DNA of 64,000 nt from Calothrix sp. NIES-2098 (GCA_002368175.1 AP018172.1:2230001-2294000), one strand, 5' to 3'; positions 26,007-35,683 are shown, counted from the stretch's first letter. Notes: generated from the letters alone by a model not told the origin. Numbers and translations are program-made.

Positions 26007-26585
26007 ATGACTGCTTTAACTTTACAATTACCTCCTAATCTGCAATTCACTGATGAGGAATTTGCACAGATTGTTGCTGTGAATAAAGAATTACGGCTAG
26101 AGTTAACTGCTGAAGGGGAATTAATTATTATGGCACCTACTGGAGGAGAAACAGGAAACCGTAATTTTGAACTCTATCTCGATTTAGGCATTTGGAACCG
26201 ACAAAATAAGCTCGGAAAAGCTTTTGATTCTTCTACTGGGTTTAAACTTCCTAATGGTGCAACTCGTTCGCCTGATGCTTCTTGGATAAAAATAGAAAAA
26301 TGGGAAGCTCTTACGCCAGAACAAAGAAAGAAATTTCTGCCGTTGTGTCCTGATTTCGCAGTGGAATTAGTTTCGGAAACTGATGATTTAGAAGACACTC
26401 AAGCCAAGATGCAAGAATACTTAGCAAATGGCTTACAACTCGGTTGGTTAATTAATCCGAAAGATAAACAAGTAATAATTTATCGCCTCAATCAAGCACC
26501 AGAAATTTTACAATCCCCCACAAATTTATCTGGGGAAGATGTTCTACCGGGTTTTGTTTTAAATTTACAGCAAATTTTTGCATAG
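26007..26585 (+). CDS. Uma2 family (DUF820) protein
   Basis: 192 residues from MTALTLQLPPNLQFTDEEFAQ. Family hallmarks are LELTAEGELIIMAPTGGETG, SPDASWI, the CPDFAVELVSETDDLEDTQAKM core and LGWLINPKDKQVIIYR. I use the ATG at 26007 because the family domain begins there. It belongs to a different Uma2 subgroup from the gene at 16996. Function unknown; the fold resembles PD-(D/E)XK nucleases. Confidence 0.9.
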   Translation: MTALTLQLPPNLQFTDEEFAQIVAVNKELRLELTAEGELIIMAPTGGETGNRNFELYLDLGIWNRQNKLGKAFDSSTGFKLPNGATRSPDASWIKIEKWEALTPEQRKKFLPLCPDFAVELVSETDDLEDTQAKMQEYLANGLQLGWLINPKDKQVIIYRLNQAPEILQSPTNLSGEDVLPGFVLNLQQIFA

Positions 26586-26792
26586 ATTACTAATTATCTA
26601 AATTTTCTATCTACAATTACTGGCGCTCTCACATTAAAATTTTTATCGAAACAGATACTGGTGTGTTTACAGCCGCAAGAAGGTAAACTTTATCGTGTGT
26701 TTACTGCTTGGTGGTAAGGAAACTTTATCAGTTTATTTTGAATAAGTTGTCTAAAAATAAATAGTAACTAAAGAAAATATAATTTTGTAATT

Positions 26793-27248
26793 ATGCTGGA
26801 ATTTAAACAAGGCAACTTATTAGAAGAAAATGCGGAAGCTCTAGTGAACACGGTTAATTGTGTTGGTGTGATGGGTAAAGGTATTGCCTTGCAATTCAAG
26901 CAAGCCTATCCTGAAAACTTTCGTCAATACGAACAAGCCTGTCGCGCTAGTAAAGTGCAGCTAGGAAAAATGTTTATAGTAGCTACAGATAGTGTATTAA
27001 ATCCCAGATACATTATTAACTTCCCCACCAAACGCCATTGGAGAAATCAATCAAAAATCGAAGACATTAAAAGTGGATTGGTAGATTTAGTGCAACAAGT
27101 GCAGCAATTAGATATCAAATCAATTGCAATGCCAGCTTTAGGATGTGGTAGTGGTAGCCTAAATTGGGCTGATATTAAGCCATTAATAGAATCAGCCTTC
27201 GCCCAACTAGCAGATGTACAAGTAATTATTTTTGAGCCTATATCTTAA
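26793..27248 (+). CDS. Macro-domain protein, DarG-like
   Basis: 151 residues, a single macro domain. The motifs ALVNTVNCVGVMGKGIALQFK (residues about 16-36), FPTKRHWRNQSKIEDI (about 77-92) and ALGCGSGSL (about 115-123) are those of the DarG antitoxin branch, which removes ADP-ribose from DNA bases. Full DarG carries an extra C-terminal DarT-binding domain that is missing here, and no DarT toxin gene is adjacent. It may be an orphan defence de-ADP-ribosylase or a general ADP-ribose hydrolase. Confidence 0.85.
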   Translation: MLEFKQGNLLEENAEALVNTVNCVGVMGKGIALQFKQAYPENFRQYEQACRASKVQLGKMFIVATDSVLNPRYIINFPTKRHWRNQSKIEDIKSGLVDLVQQVQQLDIKSIAMPALGCGSGSLNWADIKPLIESAFAQLADVQVIIFEPIS

Positions 27249-27476
27249 AGCAGCACAGATAAATGTGTGAGCTAAATCTAGTTCTATTGTACTATTTAGC
27301 CGACATTATGCTCAAGCCAATGAGGTTGAGCTAGTTAATGATGATAAATTATTTTCTACTGGGATTGCGATCGCTCCTGAGGATGCTTGTCTGCAATAGC
27401 TAATAAATATTAGGGACTGTTCCAAACTTGCAATTACCAATTACCCAACATATCGATAGAGAATTTCAACTTGCTT

Positions 27477-27854
27477 ATGTCTAATTTGCCACCACTCAAT
27501 ACAGAAACTATTTGGGCAATTCTCAACGAAACAATTGATGATGCAACAGTAAATCAGTTGGTATGGCATTACTTAGGTTATCGCTACAACTCTGCTACTG
27601 AAGAATGGGACAATAGCGAAGTCGCACCAGAATGGCGAGAAGAGTATCCACAACCACCAGATTTTATTGATAGTCGTCCTGCAACAGTCAAATTAACTCG
27701 TTCCATTCCCAAGGAGAACAAACAAATACTTAAAGAAAAATTGGGTTTCAAAGGTTACAAAATTGGGGAATTCGGGCCTCGACAGACTCGCAGAGCAACA
27801 GCAGCAAATTGGTTATTTAGTTATCTGCATCAAAATAGCACTAATTTAGATTAA
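27477..27854 (+). CDS. DUF1823 family protein
   Basis: 125 residues from MSNLPPLNTETIWAILNETIDD. The sequence (LVWHYLGYRYNSATEEWD, APEWREEYPQPPDFIDSRP, then LKEKLGFKGYKIGEFGPRQTRRATAANWL) matches the cyanobacterial and plastid-lineage DUF1823 family. Its function is unknown. The ATG at 27477 is preferred to the TTG two codons earlier. Confidence 0.85.
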   Translation: MSNLPPLNTETIWAILNETIDDATVNQLVWHYLGYRYNSATEEWDNSEVAPEWREEYPQPPDFIDSRPATVKLTRSIPKENKQILKEKLGFKGYKIGEFGPRQTRRATAANWLFSYLHQNSTNLD

Positions 27855-28078
27855 TTTCAAATAGCAGATATTGGTGCAAAATCAGATAATTTACGCCTAA
27901 TATCTGCTAATTTCATGCTTATTAAACTTTTAATGTCAATTTTAATAAGTAATAAATTTAAAATTTATTTCCCAAGACAGACGAAATAATTATCAATTTA
28001 TTTCTAGAGAATGATTTGTTAATTTAATTAAAAATTAGAAAATATTTTTACCAAAATTTTCCCCTCAAAATTAATACT

Positions 28079-29737
28079 ATGGCAAAGCCAATTGAATTTA
28101 ATCTATTTGCTCCCTACAACAAAGGCGCAGCATTAATTGGTTCTTTTTCTGATTGGCAAGAGATTCCAATGGAAAAAGGAGATGATGGTTATTTCCGTAC
28201 CTCTGTTGAATTAGAAGATGGTGAGTATCAATATAAATTTCGCGTTCAATCAAATTCATGGTTTATGGAGCCAGAACAATGGGTTGACGTGACAGATCCT
28301 TACGCAACTAATATTGACGAATTTGGAGGTAAAGATAACGGCATTGTCCGTATTAAAGATGGGGAAAGGATTGTTGATACCTATGTTTGGCAACATGACG
28401 ATAAACCTTTGCCTGCTGACCACGAATTAGTAATTTATGAATTGCACGTCGGGGATTTTTCTGGTGGTGAAGACGATCCTTATGCACGAGGCAAATATAA
28501 ACACGTTGTTGAAAAACTAGATTATTTATGTGAATTAGGAATCAACGCGATCGAGTTGATGCCAGTTAAAGAATATCCTGGTGACTATAGCTGGGGTTAT
28601 AATCCTCGCTATTTTTTTGCAACCGAATCTAGTTATGGTTCTACAGAAGGGTTAAAAAATCTCATTGATGAGTGCCATGCTAGAGGTATTCGTGTCATTA
28701 TGGATGGTATTTATAATCATTCAGAATCTAGCAGTCCATTAACACAAATTGACCACGATTATTGGTATCACCACGCACCTCGCGATCCCGATAATAGCTG
28801 GGGGCCTGAGTTTAATTACGAACATTATGACGAAAACTTAGATACATATCCAGCCAGAAAATTTATTGGAGATACAGTCAGGTTTTGGATTGAAGAATAT
28901 CATATAGATGGTATTCGCTATGATGCGGCGCGGCAAATCGCTAACTACGATTTTATGCACTGGATTGTTCAAGAAGCGAAAAATGCTGCTGGTGCAAAAC
29001 CCTTTTACAATATTGCCGAACACATTCCAGAAACTACCAGCATTACCAATATAGATGGGCCAATGGATGGTTGCTGGCATGACAGTTTTTACCATACAGT
29101 TATTGCACACATTTGTAGTGATACTTTCGATTTAGAAAATCTTAAAGACTTAATTGATAGTAAACGTCAAGGCTTTATGGGTGCTACCAATGTAGTAAAT
29201 TATCTCACCAACCACGACCACGATCGCCTGATGGTAGAATTGGGTAATCGGAATATTTTTGATGAAGAAGCATTTAGAAGAGCTAAATTAGGAGTAGCGA
29301 TTCTAATGACAGCTGTTGGGGTGCCTTTGGTGTGGATGGGTGAAGAATTTGGGGAGTACAAACCCAAACAACCTGAGTCAGCCAAAATTGATTGGACTTT
29401 ACTTGGTAACGACCTAAATTCTAGTTTGTTTGAATACTATAAGGGCTTGATTAACTTGCGTAAAAATAGCCATGCACTCTACACAGAGAATATTGATTTT
29501 ATTCATGAAAATCCAGAGGCAAAAGTAATCGCTTACAGCCGTTGGAATGATGAAGGTTCGCGTGTTGTTGTAGTAGCAAATTTTTCTGAAAACTTCCTAG
29601 GTGGGTATCATATTCCTAACTTTCCTTGTAGCGGCACATGGCACGAGTGGACAGCTAATTATGATGTGGAAGCTGGTGATGATGGCATCATTACTGATAT
29701 TGGGCCATATGAAGCCAAAGTATTTGTTTGGCAGTAA
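28079..29737 (+). CDS. GH13 alpha-amylase-family enzyme with N-terminal CBM48-like domain
   Basis: 552 residues. Residues about 1-105 form a CBM48/early-set domain (FNLFAPYNKGAALIGSFSDWQ), followed by a (beta/alpha)8 barrel. The catalytic triad is intact: nucleophile D282 (GIRYD), acid E314 (IAEH) and D380 (TNHD); the first conserved region is DGIYNH near 209-214. The layout resembles branching enzyme or maltooligosyl-trehalose trehalohydrolase relatives, so it probably works on glycogen-type alpha-glucans; the exact reaction is unclear. A close paralogue lies at 35936, on the far side of the cyanophycin genes. Confidence 0.88.
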   Translation: MAKPIEFNLFAPYNKGAALIGSFSDWQEIPMEKGDDGYFRTSVELEDGEYQYKFRVQSNSWFMEPEQWVDVTDPYATNIDEFGGKDNGIVRIKDGERIVDTYVWQHDDKPLPADHELVIYELHVGDFSGGEDDPYARGKYKHVVEKLDYLCELGINAIELMPVKEYPGDYSWGYNPRYFFATESSYGSTEGLKNLIDECHARGIRVIMDGIYNHSESSSPLTQIDHDYWYHHAPRDPDNSWGPEFNYEHYDENLDTYPARKFIGDTVRFWIEEYHIDGIRYDAARQIANYDFMHWIVQEAKNAAGAKPFYNIAEHIPETTSITNIDGPMDGCWHDSFYHTVIAHICSDTFDLENLKDLIDSKRQGFMGATNVVNYLTNHDHDRLMVELGNRNIFDEEAFRRAKLGVAILMTAVGVPLVWMGEEFGEYKPKQPESAKIDWTLLGNDLNSSLFEYYKGLINLRKNSHALYTENIDFIHENPEAKVIAYSRWNDEGSRVVVVANFSENFLGGYHIPNFPCSGTWHEWTANYDVEAGDDGIITDIGPYEAKVFVWQ

Positions 29738-29775
29738 TTAATTACACTCGTACTGAGGAATAATCTAATAATCAA

Positions 29776-29803
29776 AAAGAGGGGGAAATATTGCCCCCTT
29801 TTA
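29776..29803 (+). terminator. Rho-independent terminator after GH13 gene
   Basis: GGGGG at 29781-29785 pairs with CCCCC at 29794-29798, extended by A/T and a G-T pair on both sides, and a TTTT run follows. It lies 40 bp after the GH13 stop. Confidence 0.75.
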
Positions 29804-29993
29804 ATTTAGAAAAATCATACAAGTATTTAATTCTATTAATTCTGGTCTAATAAAATACAATCAAAAATAGAAATTTATAAATTATAAAATTTAGTTTTTT
29901 AACAATTCTCTGATTTTGGATTTTATTTTGTACTAGAAAGTGTGTATAATTTTTAAGCCTCAATACAGTAGCATAAATCACATGATCTGCTCC

Positions 29994-31037
29994 ATGCGCC
30001 ACACATTATTCGATGCCAACATTGAGAATTCTCACGTCTTATTAACTCCCAACGAAGTAAAAGCAAAAGTACCATTAACTAAATTAGCTGAACAGACAGT
30101 TCTAAAATATAGGGAAGAACTAGAACAAATTCTAGACTTTCAAGATAGAAGAAAATTTATCGTTGTTGGGCCTTGTTCAATTCACGATCCAAAAGCAGCG
30201 ATCGAATATTCACAAAGACTAAAACTTTTAGCAGAGAAAGTCCAAGATAGATTACTCTTGGTAATGCGGGTATATTTTGAAAAACCCAGAACAACAGTAG
30301 GATGGAAAGGATTAATTAACGATCCAGAAATGGATGATTCTTTTCATGTAGAAAATGGTTTATTAATTGCCCGTAGCTTACTGTTACAAATTGCCGAAAT
30401 GGGCTTACCTGCGGCTACAGAAGCACTCGATCCAATCATACCTCAATACATTAGCGAACTGATTGCCTGGTCTGCCATTGGCGCACGCACCACCGAATCA
30501 CAAACTCACCGAGAAATGGCGAGTGGACTTTCCATGCCTGTAGGTTTTAAAAATGGTACTGATGGTAATATCCAAGTAGCCTTAAATGCTCTACAATCTG
30601 CTAGAACTCCTCACAATTTTCTTGGCATTAATCAAGATGGGCAGGTCAGCGTATTTCAAACTAGAGGCAATGCCTACGGTCATGTTATTTTAAGGGGTGG
30701 TAATCAACCCAATTTCGATGCTGAAAATGTTCGCTTGGTAGAAGAGAAGTTAAAAGAAGCGAATTTACCACCAAGAATTGTAATAGACTGTAGTCATGGC
30801 AATACAAATAAAGACTACAAGTTACAAGCATCTGTTTTGGAAAACGTAATTCAACAAGTAGTTGATGGAAATACATCGATTGTCGGCATGATGCTGGAAT
30901 CGAATTTATATGAAGGTAATCAATCAGTTAATTGCCAAAAAGATGAGTTGAAATATGGTGTATCCGTGACAGATAAGTGCATTGGTTGGGAGGAAACAGA
31001 AAGAATTATTTTGGCAGCTTACGAAAAACTTAAGTAA
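29994..31037 (+). CDS. aroG: DAHP synthase, class I alpha (AroG/AroF type)
   Basis: 347 residues from MRHTLFDANI; upstream GTG and ATG starts in frame are possible. It condenses phosphoenolpyruvate and erythrose 4-phosphate at the entry to the shikimate pathway. Conserved blocks include VVGPCSIHDPKAAIEY, MRVYFEKPRTTVGWKGLINDP, GARTTESQTHREMASG, GFKNGTDG, IDCSHGN, and VEGNQS-like EGNQSV. It resembles the E. coli feedback-regulated isozymes. A second DAHP synthase of a different subclass lies at 38814. Confidence 0.95.
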   Translation: MRHTLFDANIENSHVLLTPNEVKAKVPLTKLAEQTVLKYREELEQILDFQDRRKFIVVGPCSIHDPKAAIEYSQRLKLLAEKVQDRLLLVMRVYFEKPRTTVGWKGLINDPEMDDSFHVENGLLIARSLLLQIAEMGLPAATEALDPIIPQYISELIAWSAIGARTTESQTHREMASGLSMPVGFKNGTDGNIQVALNALQSARTPHNFLGINQDGQVSVFQTRGNAYGHVILRGGNQPNFDAENVRLVEEKLKEANLPPRIVIDCSHGNTNKDYKLQASVLENVIQQVVDGNTSIVGMMLESNLYEGNQSVNCQKDELKYGVSVTDKCIGWEETERIILAAYEKLK

Positions 31038-31059
31038 TTTTAGTGTTACCTAGAACAGA

Positions 31060-31108
31060 GCCACCAATGAAATTGGATGTATAAATCCAATTTCTCTAGT
31101 GGCTTTTG
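31060..31108 (+). terminator. Terminator after the DAHP synthase gene
   Basis: A two-part hairpin: inner stem GAAATTGGAT (31069-31078) with ATCCAATTTC (31085-31094) and outer stem GCCAC/GTGGC, followed directly by TTTT. Confidence 0.85.
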
Positions 31109-31209
31109 AATATGCGATCGCTGTTACATAAATTAATAGTTAAAAATGATGAAAATAGAACATCCAAGTAGGTTCTATCTATTTATTTAGTTTTTTATTT
31201 AAAGAAAAT

Positions 31210-31722
31210 TTAGAAGAATAATCTTTTCAACCAAAGACACCACTTCTCAATTTCTGTTAAATTGATTAATTGCTTATCTAAATTTACACAATCTATCCAA
31301 ACATTATTTTCACAATAAAAACCGGATTCACCAATTATCTGATAACCATTTGCTTGATAAAATTTTACCGATGACAAAGATGATATTACATCAATGACTT
31401 TATATTTATTTTGTATAGCTATTTCTTCGATAAAGCTAAGTATTTGTGTGCCTATACCTTGACGCACAAAATTTGGATGAACATATATACCACCTATCCT
31501 GGATTGCTGATTTAGAAGACATGCAAATCCAATGATTTCATTTTGATATTCTGCTACAACTACGATCTCATTTAGCTGTAATCTTGCTAATCTTTGACTT
31601 TTTATCAAAGACTTAATCTGGCTTAAATTATAATTTGGTGATAATGCGCTAAGTGACTCAGCCTGTAGTTTCAAAATATTCTCTAAATCTTCAGGTTTTG
31701 ATAAACGAATCTGTACATCCAT
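31210..31722 (-). CDS. GNAT family N-acetyltransferase
   Basis: 170 residues with the GNAT core: N-terminal IRLSKPEDLENI, the beta4 strand GIYVHPNFVRQGIGTQIL that holds the acetyl-CoA loop (RQGIGT, about 88-93), and SSVKFYQANGYQIIGE. A C-terminal tail of about 25 residues (LTEIEKWCLWLKRLFF) is extra. The substrate is unknown. No operon partner; it converges on the DAHP synthase gene. Confidence 0.88.
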   Translation of the reverse strand: MDVQIRLSKPEDLENILKLQAESLSALSPNYNLSQIKSLIKSQRLARLQLNEIVVVAEYQNEIIGFACLLNQQSRIGGIYVHPNFVRQGIGTQILSFIEEIAIQNKYKVIDVISSLSSVKFYQANGYQIIGESGFYCENNVWIDCVNLDKQLINLTEIEKWCLWLKRLFF

Positions 31723-32068
31723 AAAACTTTACAGTAGGTTTTGTCCGAAACGAAAATAATACTTTACATATAGTCTTCCCATAATACTTGGACAACCAAC
31801 ACTCTAAGGTACGGATGCTAAAACCCAGAAAACCAGTCTCTTCCTGCTTTATATGCTCAATTACTCGTTTGCGATCGCATTTTGGAAGGCATAAGAGCAT
31901 TACTGCCTTTGAAGCTTTAAACAGCTATTTTGCAGCAGAAAAAAGCCGCAAAAGTTAAGTTTGCGTAACCTACTGCTATAAACTATTAATTAACCTCCCC
32001 AGTTAAATGAACTTGAGGAGGTTGATGCATTAATTAGTTAAAAAGCTGAGATTGCCTATTTATCTACC
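31723..32068. other. Gap between GNAT gene and cphA2
   Basis: About 346 bp. It contains the GNAT promoter side and, near cphA2, a hairpin (AACCTCC at 31992-31998 with GGAGGTT at 32017-32023, plus AGTT/AACT inside) that may end the cphA2 transcript. A frame on the minus strand covering 31691-31900 overlaps the GNAT gene and does not look like a protein. Confidence 0.5.
31992..32023 (-). terminator. Hairpin downstream of cphA2
   Basis: A 7-bp stem with an extra 4-bp inner stem, 46 bp beyond the cphA2 stop. The T-run after it on the minus strand is interrupted, so efficiency is uncertain. Confidence 0.45.
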
Positions 32069-33979
32069 TCACAAAATTGTGCCAACTTCTTTCAAATAAA
32101 CCCTTGTAAATGGTTCATCTTCTCCCAAGGTGTATTCTTCAATTAACCCTTTACGGCTAATAGAAACACTTTCTCCTTTCTTAATCACGACAGTAGAACC
32201 ATCTAATACATCTCGTACTAGCATCATCTCAATCTCGGTGGGATTATCGAGAACCACCATATTACTACCGTGATAAAACATTCCACAATTTTCTAAAATC
32301 TCATCTTCGTATTCGGCAATTAGTAAATCAAGTTTGGGATTACGCAACAAACTTTGCACATTGCTGTTGTAATCTTTGCTCAAAACTTTTTTCGACCGAT
32401 TCACAAAAACGCCATCATGACAAACAGCGCCTATTGTCCACTCAGGATGTTGCAACAGGATATGGTCTATCGTTTCTTGCAACTCTTGAACTGAGATTTT
32501 ATTAAAGGTAATGATTGGGATTCTAGCCTCTGTACCTGATTCAAAAAAGGTTCCTAAGATATGAGAAGGTACATCCACACTATCACCAACTGCCGGGTTA
32601 AGATGCATTAAAATTCCGGGTGCGGCGTTGATTTCTAAAATGGCGAAGTTACCAGATTTCCAAGATTCAGCCAGGCTTTTAGTAATAACATCAATACCCA
32701 GACAAGTTAATCGGAAGTGTTGGGCAATATCCTGCGCCAAAATGATGTTGTCATGATGAACTGTGTGGGTTGCATTAATGCTGATACCGCCAGCGGAAAG
32801 ATTCGCTACTTTGCGAAGATAAACGGTGCGGTCTTTTTCAATGACGCTATCTAATGTCAAACGCTGTTCTTTTAAGTACAATTCCATTGCTTCATCGCGC
32901 TGGATTTTACTCATTGGAGAAGTGGGAGTATCCCAACGCGCAGGTTTGCGGTTTTCTTGGCGAATTAACTCATCAATAGTGGAGTAGCCATCACCCACAA
33001 CCGATGCAGGACGCCGTTCTGTGGCGGCGACAAATTTACCATTGACGCAAAGCAAGCGAAAATCTGCCCCAGATATACTTTTCTCGACAATTATGCGGGT
33101 AGGTTGTTCGTCAGGAATTGCAGCCAGCGCCCTACCATAAGCAGATTCTAGTTCTTCAGAATCTTGTACCTCGGCTGTCACACCAATGCCTTTGTGGCCG
33201 ACTACAGGCTTAACTGCTACGGGATAGCCAATTTCTCTGGCTACTGCTAGGGCTTCTTTTTCAGAAATCACGATATCACCCTCAGGTACGGGGAAACCCA
33301 AGGTTTTTAAGAAAGCCTTGCAGTCATCTTTGCGAGTGGTAAAGTCTGAATCTATATGGCTATCACAGTCAAATGTAGTTGCAATACCGCGAATATGTTT
33401 TTTCCCAAAACCGTATTGCATCAGTCCTTCTTCCCACAAATAAAAAGTGGGAATACCTTTTTCGTATGCTGTGCGCAATAAGGAGTAGACTGTGGGGCCA
33501 CCGTAAACAGATTGCCTAAATTTATTTTGTAACCGTGCTAGCTCATCTTCAAACAAAAAGTCTGCATCGCGGTTAATAGCCTCAAACCAATCCCAAACAA
33601 AGTACACTACCCCTCTAGTTGTGCGTTCGTGAAGCGATTGAATAGCAATACGCACAGAATCGGAATTTGGTTGTACACTCCAACGGGTTAGGTGTAAGCC
33701 CATTTCCAATTTTCCTACCTCTGATAGAGTTTGGGCAAACAGATGGGTGTAGGATTCGTATTCTTGATTGCCTAAATTGGGATAGCGATCGCTAATAATG
33801 GCAACATAATCCTCAATGGGCAGAGGTTTTCTATACTCTGTCAACACAAAATCAAATACTAAAGCCCCTACTTCCAAATAGGGATTTGGCCCCATGTAAT
33901 GCTTGAAGTGGAAAATATCGAATACGTCGGTTTTTCTGGCATTGATGCGGACTGCATCGGTGCTTTTTTCTTGAAGCAT
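32069..33979 (-). CDS. cphA2: Cyanophycin synthetase 2 (truncated CphA-type, CphA2)
   Basis: 636 residues, much shorter than standard CphA (about 870-900). It keeps the N-terminal domain (about 1-220) and the ATP-grasp domain (about 225-490: RKDDCKAFLKTLGFPVPEG, YPVAVKPVVGHKGIGVT, ILEINAAPGILMH), but the C-terminal Mur-ligase-like region (about 500-636) lacks an ATP-binding P-loop and is cut short. This matches CphA2, which repolymerises beta-aspartyl-arginine dipeptides into cyanophycin and is known from N2-fixing cyanobacteria. The cyanophycinase gene cphB lies close by in the opposite direction. Confidence 0.88.
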   Translation of the reverse strand: MLQEKSTDAVRINARKTDVFDIFHFKHYMGPNPYLEVGALVFDFVLTEYRKPLPIEDYVAIISDRYPNLGNQEYESYTHLFAQTLSEVGKLEMGLHLTRWSVQPNSDSVRIAIQSLHERTTRGVVYFVWDWFEAINRDADFLFEDELARLQNKFRQSVYGGPTVYSLLRTAYEKGIPTFYLWEEGLMQYGFGKKHIRGIATTFDCDSHIDSDFTTRKDDCKAFLKTLGFPVPEGDIVISEKEALAVAREIGYPVAVKPVVGHKGIGVTAEVQDSEELESAYGRALAAIPDEQPTRIIVEKSISGADFRLLCVNGKFVAATERRPASVVGDGYSTIDELIRQENRKPARWDTPTSPMSKIQRDEAMELYLKEQRLTLDSVIEKDRTVYLRKVANLSAGGISINATHTVHHDNIILAQDIAQHFRLTCLGIDVITKSLAESWKSGNFAILEINAAPGILMHLNPAVGDSVDVPSHILGTFFESGTEARIPIITFNKISVQELQETIDHILLQHPEWTIGAVCHDGVFVNRSKKVLSKDYNSNVQSLLRNPKLDLLIAEYEDEILENCGMFYHGSNMVVLDNPTEIEMMLVRDVLDGSTVVIKKGESVSISRKGLIEEYTLGEDEPFTRVYLKEVGTIL

Positions 33980-34290
33980 TGATCATAAACCTCTAGCTAG
34001 ACACCCTGAAGTCCGGACGCTTAGTTGCGTTTACCCAGACCTATCTACGATCGATTAATTCTTGTTATTGCTTGGGGAGCGATCGCTTGGCGATGAAATC
34101 AGAGTATAAAACTCAACCCTCACTGAGACAGCTTAACTCTCCTGACAAAGTTTTTCAGCTATCTAAGGGCATAATCAAACCAATATCTTTTTACACTCGA
34201 TACTACCCATAAAAAATATAACCTTTGAAAGGTGCGATCGCCTCACAATTCCTATATATCTAAAATACGCATATTCAGAGATAGCAAAGT
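33980..34290. other. Divergent promoter region of cphA2 and the 67-aa gene
   Basis: About 311 bp without a gene, holding three HIP1-type sites and otherwise AT-rich sequence. Both flanking genes are read outward from it, so it must contain two promoters; no clear operator is visible. Confidence 0.5.
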
Positions 34291-34494
34291 ATGAACAGCG
34301 CACAACTTTCTTTGAGAAATGAAGTTCGGCAACTTGCCGATCGAGCATTTCACCTCAAACTTATTTCTGGTCATGGAGATGGACCAGATAGCGATGAGTA
34401 CCAAATTGTTTATCAGGGTAAACCTAGACATTTGCCACTAGAACAAGCTCGGCTTTTTTTAGTCAACTTGCTTTACAGAAGTCAAGTGCATTAG
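34291..34494 (+). CDS. Small conserved hypothetical protein (67 aa)
   Basis: A short soluble protein (MNSAQLSLRNEVRQLADRAF...) with a basic, mixed helical/strand composition; GHGDGPDSDEYQIVYQGKPRHL looks like a beta hairpin. A perfect hairpin terminator follows about 120 bp downstream. I do not recognise the family. Its place between cphA2 and cphB hints at a link to cyanophycin metabolism but nothing in the sequence proves it. Confidence 0.65.
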   Translation: MNSAQLSLRNEVRQLADRAFHLKLISGHGDGPDSDEYQIVYQGKPRHLPLEQARLFLVNLLYRSQVH

Positions 34495-34828
34495 AAAATT
34501 AGAAACAAACAACTTTGAATAAATCTGCAATTTTTTGTTAAAAATTTATTAGCAAGCAATCACTTTCTACATTTTTTCGATTTTCTAAATCAAGTAGATT
34601 GTCAAGAGCAAATTTATAAGCCTCTCAAAAAATATGCAAGAGGCTTATAAATATATTAGAACAAGTAAACTAACAATTAATTGAAACAAAATTTAATTAA
34701 CGTATTATAAATTCAGTGTATAAATCTCTATTTAAAATTTAATTATTTAATCTACCAAATGGATGATTTTATAGTTGTAATTGTCATGCTTTATTGAAAA
34801 TACTTACATAAAAATTTTAGGTGAGATC
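34495..34828. other. Gap before cphB
   Basis: About 334 bp of AT-rich DNA with a strong hairpin at 34613-34651 and the cphB promoter and 5' leader after it. No protein-like frame. Confidence 0.55.
34613..34651 (+). terminator. Perfect 13-bp hairpin between the 67-aa gene and cphB
   Basis: TTTATAAGCCTCT at 34613-34625 pairs perfectly with AGAGGCTTATAAA at 34639-34651 across a 13-nt loop. A/T stretches flank both sides, so it could stop transcription in either direction. Confidence 0.7.
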
Positions 34829-35683
34829 ATGGTGACGACCAATATTAAACGCCAGCTAGTGATAATTGGTGGAGCTGAAGATAAAGAGGGAGATTGTCAA
34901 ATCCTGCGAGAGTTTCTGCGACGTGCAGGAGGTACGAAGGCTCATATCGTCATTATGACAGCAGCAACAGAACTTCCAAGAGAAGTAGGAGAAAATTATA
35001 TTAGAGTCTTTGAAAGGTTAGGAGCAGAGAAAGTTCGGATAGTTGATACCGAAACTCGTGAAGATGCAGCTTCATCAACTGCTTTAGCAGCAGTGAATGA
35101 TGCAACTGGAATATTTTTTACAGGAGGCGACCAAGCCCGCATTACTAGCATTCTCAAAGACACTCAACTTGATGAAGCTATTCACAAGCGATTTGCTGAA
35201 GGTGTCGTTGTCGCAGGTACAAGTGCGGGTGCTGCCGTCATGCCTGACACAATGATTGTAGAAGGTGATTCTGAAACAAATCCGCGAATTGAAATTGTCG
35301 ATATTGGCCCTGGTATGGGCTTTTTACCAGGAGTAATTATCGATCAACATTTTTCACAACGCGGTCGTCTTGGACGCTTAATTTCTGCTTTGTTACAAGA
35401 ACCCGCTGACTTAGGATTTGGTATTGATGAGAATACCGCTATGGTTGTTACTGATAACCAAATTGAAGTTGTTGGTGAAGGTGCAGTCACAATTGTTGAT
35501 GAATCAGACGCAACACACAACAATATTGACGAAATTTTGAAGGATGAACCTTTAGCTATTTTCGGAGCTAAACTTCACATCTTGCCAAATGGTTATAAAT
35601 TCGATCTCGAAACCCGCAAGCCTATCCTGCATAATGCCTCAGTAGCAGATTCATCTGTACCCGTTGGTTCAGGAAATGTCTAA
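34829..35683 (+). CDS. cphB: Cyanophycinase
   Basis: 284 residues from MVTTNIKRQL, preceded by a good ribosome site (AGGTGAG). It is a serine-type exopeptidase that releases beta-aspartyl-arginine from cyanophycin. The active-site residues known in the Synechocystis enzyme are in place: S132 in GTSAGA, Q101, D172, Q173, H174, R178 and R180. The frame extends 16 codons upstream but the extension lacks family sequence. Its product is the substrate expected for CphA2, encoded 0.8 kb away on the other strand. Confidence 0.96.
   Translation: MVTTNIKRQLVIIGGAEDKEGDCQILREFLRRAGGTKAHIVIMTAATELPREVGENYIRVFERLGAEKVRIVDTETREDAASSTALAAVNDATGIFFTGGDQARITSILKDTQLDEAIHKRFAEGVVVAGTSAGAAVMPDTMIVEGDSETNPRIEIVDIGPGMGFLPGVIIDQHFSQRGRLGRLISALLQEPADLGFGIDENTAMVVTDNQIEVVGEGAVTIVDESDATHNNIDEILKDEPLAIFGAKLHILPNGYKFDLETRKPILHNASVADSSVPVGSGNV

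Noticed and set aside
27271..27399. 42-codon frame without a start codon (…SIVLFSRHYAQANEVELVNDD…) before the DUF1823 gene
   Set aside because: It may be a gene remnant, but there is no start, no family and no neighbour to support it.
31691..31900. 69-codon minus-strand frame upstream of the GNAT gene
   Set aside because: It overlaps the GNAT start, has an irregular cysteine/lysine-rich composition and no ribosome site.
32069..33979. Calling the gene a frameshifted full-length CphA
   Set aside because: The frame ends cleanly, and its C-terminal region is a consistent short version as in CphA2, with no leftover Mur-ligase sequence downstream.
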